Positions 60,491 to 64,000 of a DNA stretch of 64,000 bases are shown piece by piece; position 1 is the stretch's first letter; each line of letters opens with the position of its first letter. Both the position numbers and the translations under genes were made by a program. The notes beneath the pieces were generated by a model. The model saw only the letters and a program-made list of their open reading frames with translations, had not been told where the DNA came from and ran no database searches. The stretch spans positions 62,001 to 126,000 of the forward strand of contig JACJWG010000002.1 in the NCBI GenBank assembly GCA_020637235.1, given 5' to 3'. The stretch is from Acidimicrobiaceae bacterium. Its GTDB lineage: Bacteria > Actinomycetota > Acidimicrobiia > Acidimicrobiales > Ilumatobacteraceae.

Positions 60491-61743
60491 GACAGGTCGA
60501 ACAGGTCGCGGACCGCCGCGGCGTTGCGCTCGCCCTGCGGCGTGCCGGCGTCGTCCTTCAGCCGGATCGACGGCTGGTGGAGCAGCTTCGCGACGATGCC
60601 CTTGGTGAGCGCCTCGACGGCGGCGCGCTGGGCCGGGTCGAGGCTCGCGAGCTTGTTCGCGAACCGATCGAGCTCCGCGGTGCGGATCTGCTCGACGCGC
60701 TCGTGCAACAGGGCGACCAGCGGCGCCGCCTGGCGGGCGGTGTGCTCGACCGAGAAGCGCTCGACCTCGTCGCGCACGATTCGGCGCACGTGGTCGGTCT
60801 CGTGCGACCGCTGCGCGAGGCCGCGGGCCGCCCAGTCGCGCAGGTCGTCGAGATCGAGCAGGGTGACCCCGTCGAGTTCGGCCACCGACGAGTCGACGTT
60901 GCGGGGCACGGCGATGTCGACCACGAGCAGCGGCAGCGTGGCCCCGCCGCGGGCTTCGTGCACGAGCGCGGCGTCGACCACGGTGCCGGCGCCGCTGCAG
61001 GTGACGAGCACGTCGGTCTGCGCCATCGCGCAGGTGCGCTCGGCATACGGGACGGTGCGGCCGTGCACGCGCTCGGCGAGCGCCTCGCCACGCTCGTGGG
61101 TGCGGTTGGTGACGATGATGTCGGTGACACCGGCCTTGACCAGCGCGTGCGCCACGCCCTCACCCATCTCGCCGGCGCCGAGGACGAGCACCCGCCGGCC
61201 CTCGAGGCTGCCGAGCCGCTCGGTGGCCATCTCGACCGCGGCGCTGCTGACACTCGTGGTGCTGCGGCTGATGGCCGTCTCGGTACGAGCCCGCTTGCCG
61301 GTCTCGAGGGCGTGACGGAACAGCAGGTTGAGCGTCGCCCGGGCACCGCCCTCGGCCTGGGCGAGCTCCCACGCGTGGCGGACCTGGCCGAGGATCTCGG
61401 TCTCGCCCAGCACGGCCGAATCGAGGCCGGCGGCCACCTCGAACAGATGGGCCACCGCGGCGTCGTCGTGCTGGGTGTACAGGTGCGGGTGCAGGTCGTC
61501 GGGGTGCAGGCCACCGAGGTCGCAGAAGAAGTCGCGGATGTCGGCGTACGCACCGTGGAAGCGCTCGGCGACGGCGTACACCTCGGTGCGATTGCAGGTG
61601 CTGAGCACCACGGCCTCGCGGACGTTCTGCAGCGACACCAGCGTGGTGATCGCCTTCGGGAGGTCGGCCTGGGCGAGGTTGACGCGCTCGAGCAACGAGA
61701 GCGGACCCGTCCGATGGTTGACCCCGAAGACCACGATCGACAT
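60487..61743 (-). CDS. hemA: Glutamyl-tRNA reductase
   Basis: The 418-residue enzyme makes glutamate-1-semialdehyde from Glu-tRNA, the first step of the C5 pathway. Cys50 in LSTCNRTEVY is the catalytic residue. The NADPH domain shows VLVLGAGEMGEGVA, and the helical spine follows. Its ATG lies 12 nt after the rex stop. A TAAGGT that includes the rex stop codon could give it a second, leaderless promoter in addition to the rex promoter. Confidence 0.96.
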   Translation of the reverse strand: MSIVVFGVNHRTGPLSLLERVNLAQADLPKAITTLVSLQNVREAVVLSTCNRTEVYAVAERFHGAYADIRDFFCDLGGLHPDDLHPHLYTQHDDAAVAHLFEVAAGLDSAVLGETEILGQVRHAWELAQAEGGARATLNLLFRHALETGKRARTETAISRSTTSVSSAAVEMATERLGSLEGRRVLVLGAGEMGEGVAHALVKAGVTDIIVTNRTHERGEALAERVHGRTVPYAERTCAMAQTDVLVTCSGAGTVVDAALVHEARGGATLPLLVVDIAVPRNVDSSVAELDGVTLLDLDDLRDWAARGLAQRSHETDHVRRIVRDEVERFSVEHTARQAAPLVALLHERVEQIRTAELDRFANKLASLDPAQRAAVEALTKGIVAKLLHQPSIRLKDDAGTPQGERNAAAVRDLFDLS

Positions 61744-61752
61744 GTTCGTCCG

Positions 61753-61758
61753 ACCTTA
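61753..61758 (-). promoter_or_regulatory. Possible hemA -10 box (TAAGGT) overlapping the rex stop
   Basis: The TAA of the box is the rex stop codon (61756-61758). The box ends 9 nt before ATG 61743. No -35 is seen 17 nt upstream. Confidence 0.35.
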
Positions 61759-62481
61759 CGCGCTCGCCGTCCGACCGGACGTTCCGCTGGGACCACCGAG
61801 CGGGCCCAGACCGCCGGCGACCGGCCGGAGCGGACTGGCCGACGCACGGCGTTGTTCGTGATAGCTGAGGATCTGCAACTCGACGGCGAGATCCACCTTG
61901 CGCACCTCGATCGACCGCGGCACCGACAACACCACCGGCGCGAAGTTCAAGATGCTGGTGACACCGGCGCGCACGAGACGCTCGGCGGCGTCCTGGGCCG
62001 AGGCGGTCGGCGTGGCGATCACCCCGATGTTCACCCGTTTCGACTGCACGATCTGCGACAACTCGTCGATGTGGCGCACGCGCACCCCGCCGAGCACGGT
62101 GCCGACCTTGGCGGGGTCGACATCGACGATGCCCGCCACGGGAAAGCCCCGTTCGCCGAACCCGCCGTACCCGGCGAGCGCCTGACCGAGGTTGCCGGCG
62201 CCGACGATCACCACCGGCCAGTCGTGGGTGAGGCCGAGTTCGCGGCGGATCTGGTACACGAGATACGGGACCTCGTACCCGACCCCGCGGGTGCCGTAGC
62301 TGCCGAGGTAGCTCAGGTCCTTGCGCACCTTGGCGGCGTTCACGCCGGCCAGCTCGGCGAGGCGGTCGGACGAGATCGACTCCACCTGCTCGTCGGCCTG
62401 CTCGGCCAGGATGCGCAGATACACCGGCAGACGCGCCACGGTCGCCTCGGGAATGCGGCGGCGGGGTCGGTCGGACGGCAT
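61756..62481 (-). CDS. rex: Redox-sensing transcriptional repressor Rex
   Basis: The 241-residue protein has the N-terminal winged helix (IPEATVARLPVYLRIL, then SSDRLAELAGVNAAKVRKDL) and a Rossmann domain with VIVGAGNLGQALAGYGGF at about 88-105. Rex binds NAD and NADH, leaving DNA when NADH rises. ATG 62481 is chosen because the -10 box leaves no room for the GTG at 62493. A Rex-like site overlaps its -35, so it should repress itself and the following hemACD, as known in Streptomyces. Confidence 0.95.
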   Translation of the reverse strand: MPSDRPRRRIPEATVARLPVYLRILAEQADEQVESISSDRLAELAGVNAAKVRKDLSYLGSYGTRGVGYEVPYLVYQIRRELGLTHDWPVVIVGAGNLGQALAGYGGFGERGFPVAGIVDVDPAKVGTVLGGVRVRHIDELSQIVQSKRVNIGVIATPTASAQDAAERLVRAGVTSILNFAPVVLSVPRSIEVRKVDLAVELQILSYHEQRRASASPLRPVAGGLGPLGGPSGTSGRTASA

Positions 62482-62491
62482 AGCGTCGCCC

Positions 62492-62520
62492 ACCTTAGGG
62501 AGACGTGCACACGTTCACAA
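62492..62520 (-). promoter_or_regulatory. rex promoter with overlapping Rex operator
   Basis: On the minus strand TTGTGA (62515-62520) and TAAGGT (62492-62497) are separated by 17 bp. The Rex-like site occupies 62503-62520: its first half TTGTGAA matches the Rex consensus perfectly, and the second half TGCACGT matches 4 of 7 positions of TTCACAA. The half-site is the -35 box itself. Confidence 0.65.
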
Positions 62521-62529
62521 AGCCCAGCT

Positions 62530-62549
62530 GGTCCCATCCACTCGGGACC
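62530..62549. promoter_or_regulatory. Inverted repeat upstream of the rex promoter
   Basis: GGTCCC (62530-62535) and GGGACC (62544-62549) lie just above the rex -35. It may be a second regulator site; no known factor is implied. Confidence 0.25.
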
Positions 62550-62584
62550 TTTGTCACTGTCGTTCCCCCGCCCGGGCGATACCC

Positions 62585-62600
62585 CACCCGGTAGCGGGTG
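62585..62600 (-). terminator. Hairpin after the acyl-CoA synthetase gene
   Basis: CACCCG (62585-62590) and CGGGTG (62595-62600) form a perfect 6-bp stem with a GTAG loop just past the stop at 62605 on the minus strand. Confidence 0.45.
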
Positions 62601-62604
62601 CCGG

Positions 62605-64000
62605 TCAGACCAACGAGCGACGGACGAGCTTGCCGCTCACGTTGCGCGGCAACTCGTCGACGAACAGCACCTTGGTCGGACACTTGTAGCGTGCCAGCCG
62701 GTCGCAGGCCCAGTCGATGAGCTGGTCCTCGTCGACGAGCGCGCCGGGTTCGGGGACGACGAAGGCCTTCACCGCCTCACCGTGGTGGGGGTGCGGCACG
62801 CCGACCACCCCCACCTCGGCCACACCGGGGTGTTCGGCGAGCACCTCCTCCACCTCGGCCGGGTACACGTTGAAGCCGCTCACGATGATGAGGTCCTTCG
62901 CCCGGTCCACCAGGTAGAGGTAGCCGTCGTCGTCGACGGTGCCGATGTCGCCGGTGCGCAACCAGCCGTCGGCGGTGAGCACCTTGTGGGTCTGCTCGGG
63001 ATCGTCCCAGTAGCCCTGGAACACGTTGGGGCCCTTCACCCAGATCTCGCCGGCGTCGCCGAGCACGACGTCCTCACCCGACTCGTCGACCAGCCGCACG
63101 TCGATCCCGTCGAGCACCTTGCCGACCGAGCCATAGCGGGGCGGCATCCCGGCCGAGCTGGTGACGACGGGGGCCGCCTCGGTGAGGCCGTAGCCCTCGC
63201 GGATCTCGAGTCCGAAACGATCGTGCAGACGGCGCATCGCCTCTTCCGGCATCCGTGCCGCCCCCGTGAGCGCCAGCCGCACCTCGGCGAAGCTGTCGGC
63301 CGGCGCGTCGTCGAAGTGGCTGAACGCGAGCCACAAGGGCGGTGCGCCGGGGACCACGGTGACCTTGCGCTCACGGATGGTGTCGAGCGCGGTGGACGGG
63401 TCGAAGCGCTGGACGAGCACGACGGTCGCACCCCGCAGCAGGCTGAGGCCCAGCACGACGTTGAGCCCGAAGATGTGGAACAGCGGCAGCACCCCGTACA
63501 CCACGTCGCCCGGTTCGATCCGGTTGACCGCCGTCCCCCCCTGCTCGAGGTTCGCGAGCAGGTTGCCGTGGCTGAGCATCGCCGCTCGCGGCGCACCGGC
63601 GGTGCCGCTGGTGAACATGAGCGCCGCGATGGTGTCGTCGTCCACGTCCACCACCTCGGCCTGCGGGCTCGACAGCAGCACGGCCAGATCGATCGCTCCC
63701 GGGATCGAGCCCGACTCGGTGGCCACGACGTGTTCGACGGTCGGGATCGTCGACCGGTCGATCGCGTTCCAGGCGGCGGCCGCGACCGGCTCGACGATCG
63801 CCACCCGGGCGCCGATCTGCGCGACCTCGCGCTGCACCTCCGGGGAGGGGCTGGTGGGGTTGAGCGGCACGACCACGGCGCCGAGACCGATGGTCGCGAG
63901 GTAGCCGATCACGAAGTGACGGCCGTTGCCGCAGAGCAGCACGACCCGATCACCGCGTTGCACGCCCAGCTCGGCGAGGCCGCCGCGCAGATGGGCCACC
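62605..64000 (-). CDS. AMP-dependent acyl-CoA synthetase/ligase (N-terminus outside window)
   Basis: At least 464 residues of an ANL-superfamily enzyme are visible; the frame is open to the window edge and family members have 30-60 more residues upstream. The P-loop is MFTSGTAGAPRAAMLSH, with Arg in place of the usual Lys. GYGLTEAAPVV (A5) and WLRTGDIG (A7) follow. The catalytic A10 Lys lies in NVSGKLVRRSL at the very end. It activates a fatty or other carboxylic acid through an acyl-adenylate. It is most like long-chain fatty-acid-CoA ligases. Substrate unknown. Confidence 0.9.
   Translation of the reverse strand, partial: VAHLRGGLAELGVQRGDRVVLLCGNGRHFVIGYLATIGLGAVVVPLNPTSPSPEVQREVAQIGARVAIVEPVAAAAWNAIDRSTIPTVEHVVATESGSIPGAIDLAVLLSSPQAEVVDVDDDTIAALMFTSGTAGAPRAAMLSHGNLLANLEQGGTAVNRIEPGDVVYGVLPLFHIFGLNVVLGLSLLRGATVVLVQRFDPSTALDTIRERKVTVVPGAPPLWLAFSHFDDAPADSFAEVRLALTGAARMPEEAMRRLHDRFGLEIREGYGLTEAAPVVTSSAGMPPRYGSVGKVLDGIDVRLVDESGEDVVLGDAGEIWVKGPNVFQGYWDDPEQTHKVLTADGWLRTGDIGTVDDDGYLYLVDRAKDLIIVSGFNVYPAEVEEVLAEHPGVAEVGVVGVPHPHHGEAVKAFVVPEPGALVDEDQLIDWACDRLARYKCPTKVLFVDELPRNVSGKLVRRSLV

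Noticed and set aside
1..64000. tRNA, rRNA, CRISPR, riboswitch or insertion sequence
   Set aside because: No cloverleaf, rRNA-like segment, regularly spaced repeats, known riboswitch core or transposase was recognised by eye. A structured-RNA search (Infernal) was not possible here.

Overview
The window is very GC-rich (third codon positions are almost all G or C) and uses GTG starts freely. Gene order and protein types suggest an actinomycete-like bacterium, most probably of class Acidimicrobiia (Ilumatobacter or a relative). The pointers are a rex-hemA-hemC-hemD cluster, a SEC-C type methionine aminopeptidase, secreted proteins carrying 'DTR' C-terminal modules, and many leaderless genes with a TANNNT -10 box 6-9 nt before the start codon. 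The taxonomic placement is inference; no rRNA or tRNA gene was seen.

Layout. 0-4.2 kb: the end of an unknown gene, a secreted subtilisin-like protease, and a decayed vapBC toxin-antitoxin remnant. 4.3-20.3 kb: a mixed block with GDP-mannose 4,6-dehydratase, a glycosyltransferase fused to a degenerate kinase-like domain, a large SARP/AAA-like regulator, a membrane-anchored beta-propeller, a NeuD-like acetyltransferase, a membrane-anchored EEP phosphatase, a TetR regulator with stacked palindromes, a small secreted protein, a tyrosine phosphatase, a DsbA-like protein, a GT2 glycosyltransferase and a saccharopine-dehydrogenase-like protein. 20.4-22.8 kb: a membrane-anchored mucin-like protein, methionine aminopeptidase and a small membrane protein.

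22.8-35.3 kb is a surface-polysaccharide locus. A cytidylyltransferase, a GT4 glycosyltransferase and a CDP-alcohol phosphotransferase come first. A minus-strand operon follows, in transcription order: Wzz/BY-kinase-like protein, O-antigen-ligase-like polymerase, Wzx-like flippase, an anchored low-complexity protein, a 1,179-residue secreted LamG/PKD protein, and a GT4 glycosyltransferase. Two very short ORFs sit in the gene junctions. The kinase-like protein has lost its Walker A lysine.

35.4-50.9 kb: an orphan N6-adenine methylase, pantothenate kinase, HAD phosphatase, an HTH regulator with a thiamine-binding-like protein, a WXG100 protein, a NUDIX hydrolase, an M20 amidohydrolase, a GH38 alpha-mannosidase next to a second giant secreted protein (paralogue of the first), an SDR, a cyclase-family protein and a secreted unknown. 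51-62.5 kb: tetrapyrrole synthesis (hemB-hemL, and rex-hemA-hemC-hemD) with a TPR-GGDEF diguanylate cyclase, a membrane protein and a secreted beta-propeller protein between them. A Rex-like operator overlaps the -35 box of rex. The window ends inside an acyl-CoA synthetase gene.

How it fits together. GDP-mannose dehydratase, glycosyltransferases, flippase, polymerase, chain-length protein, a tyrosine phosphatase and two large secreted carbohydrate-binding-type proteins point to a lipid-linked, Wzy-type exopolysaccharide whose export operon encodes its own giant surface protein. The heme genes look redox-controlled through Rex. No gene-free stretch exceeds 300 bases.
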